Shown here: piece by piece, positions 63,655-64,000 of the stretch
How positions within the stretch are numbered: the first letter of the stretch is position 1
Layout of the letters: each line of letters opens with the position of its first letter
Assembly (NCBI GenBank): GCA_017510605.1
Contig: JAFWMQ010000002.1
Span: 186,001 to 250,000, forward strand
Length of the DNA stretch: 64,000 nt
Origin: Clostridiales bacterium
GTDB taxonomy: Bacteria; Bacillota; Clostridia; Saccharofermentanales; Saccharofermentanaceae
Direction of reading: 5' to 3'
Translations under genes and position numbers: made by a program
Notes under the pieces: model-generated
Seen by the model: only the letters and a program-made list of their open reading frames with translations
What the model was told of the DNA's origin: nothing
The model's database searches: none

Positions 63655-64000
63655 ATGGGGAAGCTTTCTAAGAAAGCTATTGTTCTTGTATGTTGTGCAG
63701 CATTATTATTGTCGCTTACCGGCTGTAACGGAACTGAACCGAGCATTGCTGCAACGGGAAGACATTCCGGAGGTGACTCAAAACCGGAAGGAAGCCGTGA
63801 GACTTCCTCCACGTATGCCACGGATCCCTCATCGGGTCCTACGGCCACATATGTAAATGACGGCGATTACATTCCCACATCGGATACGCTTACATATCCG
63901 GATCATGTTGCGACTTATGAAGAGATCCATCCTGCTCATCAGAGAGGGAATATCAGCGGAAAAGAAGCGGTTTCACTTCTGTCGGCGGTTGAAAATTCGC
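63655..64000 (+). CDS. Secreted lipoprotein (partial, runs off the window)
   Basis: At least 115 residues. A signal peptide (LSKKAIVLVCCAALLLSLTGC) ends in the lipobox LTGC, then a Ser/Thr/Gly-rich linker and an acidic region. AGGAG lies 7 bases before the ATG at 63655. An upstream in-frame ATG at 63631 overlaps a TATAAT and is less likely. The start of the mature domain gives no family, and the frame stays open to 64000. Confidence 0.65.
   Translation, partial: MGKLSKKAIVLVCCAALLLSLTGCNGTEPSIAATGRHSGGDSKPEGSRETSSTYATDPSSGPTATYVNDGDYIPTSDTLTYPDHVATYEEIHPAHQRGNISGKEAVSLLSAVENS

Noticed and set aside
1..64000. CRISPR arrays, insertion sequences or prophage genes
   Set aside because: No regularly spaced direct repeats, inverted-repeat-bounded transposase or phage structural gene was seen.

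Overview
The window looks like a chromosomal stretch of a low- to mid-GC monoderm Bacillota (class Clostridia). The signs are strong AGGAGG-type ribosome-binding sites with frequent TTG and GTG starts, a Pta-AckA acetate pathway, HemZ, DapL, CoaW (type II pantothenate kinase), TmcAL, DUF6062 and DUF3810 genes, KtrAB, and type IV pilus genes without any secretin (PilQ/PilP). A gut or rumen clostridium would fit, but the sequence does not fix the genus. Everything reads as core or near-core genome. No transposase, integrase, phage gene or CRISPR array was seen, and no gene-free gap exceeds 300 bases.

Layout. 1-2340: end of an upstream gene, then a large PilX-like surface protein and a terminator. 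2383-5449 (minus): yebC, a P-loop ATPase/Asp23 fusion, a DUF6062 zinc-cluster protein and a DsrE-like protein. 5531-15055 (plus): a type IV pilus locus pilB-pilT-pilC-pilM-pilN-pilO, two extremely short pilins each with its own promoter, two larger prepilins, and a terminator. 15137-20157: coaW, an acyltransferase-like membrane protein, a DUF3810 metallopeptidase-like protein, hemZ and a GNAT gene. 20221-23263: tRNA-Pro, DUF4870, a TrmH-family methyltransferase, rpsT and tmcAL. 23332-31216: a membrane-anchored putative glycosidase-like protein, pta-ackA, a CDP-glycerol-transferase-like enzyme and a YidC/sulfatase-like fusion. 31220-33233 (minus): ktrB-ktrA. 33355-46205: pcrA, then a close-packed run dgt, yfbR, a glucosaminidase, a cohesin/cadherin-like protein, gtrA, folC, a Thr-rich membrane protein and thrC. 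46269-52070: carA, a carB-dapF fusion and a HAD phosphatase. 52046-60320: DMT transporter, oxidoreductase, QueT, methyltransferase, CmpB-like protein, Mrp, thioredoxin-like lipoprotein, ispF, ispD and radA. 60394-64000: dapL, a degenerate AMP-binding protein and the start of a lipoprotein.

How the genes work together. The pilus genes supply extension (PilB) and retraction (PilT) motors, the platform (PilC), the alignment complex (PilM/N/O) and four prepilins. A prepilin peptidase is missing and must lie elsewhere. PilB has an MshEN-type N-terminus, so c-di-GMP may control it. Several neighbours act at the cell envelope: glucosaminidase, GtrA, the CDP-glycerol-transferase-like enzyme, the YidC/sulfatase-like fusion, and lysine/DAP synthesis by DapL and the DapF half of the CarB fusion.

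The items most worth follow-up are the two headless pilins, the CarB-DapF fusion, the YidC-like/phosphatase-superfamily fusion with an altered YidC groove residue, the ATPase-Asp23 fusion, a possible MucBP-like domain on PilN, and the degenerate adenylate-forming protein.
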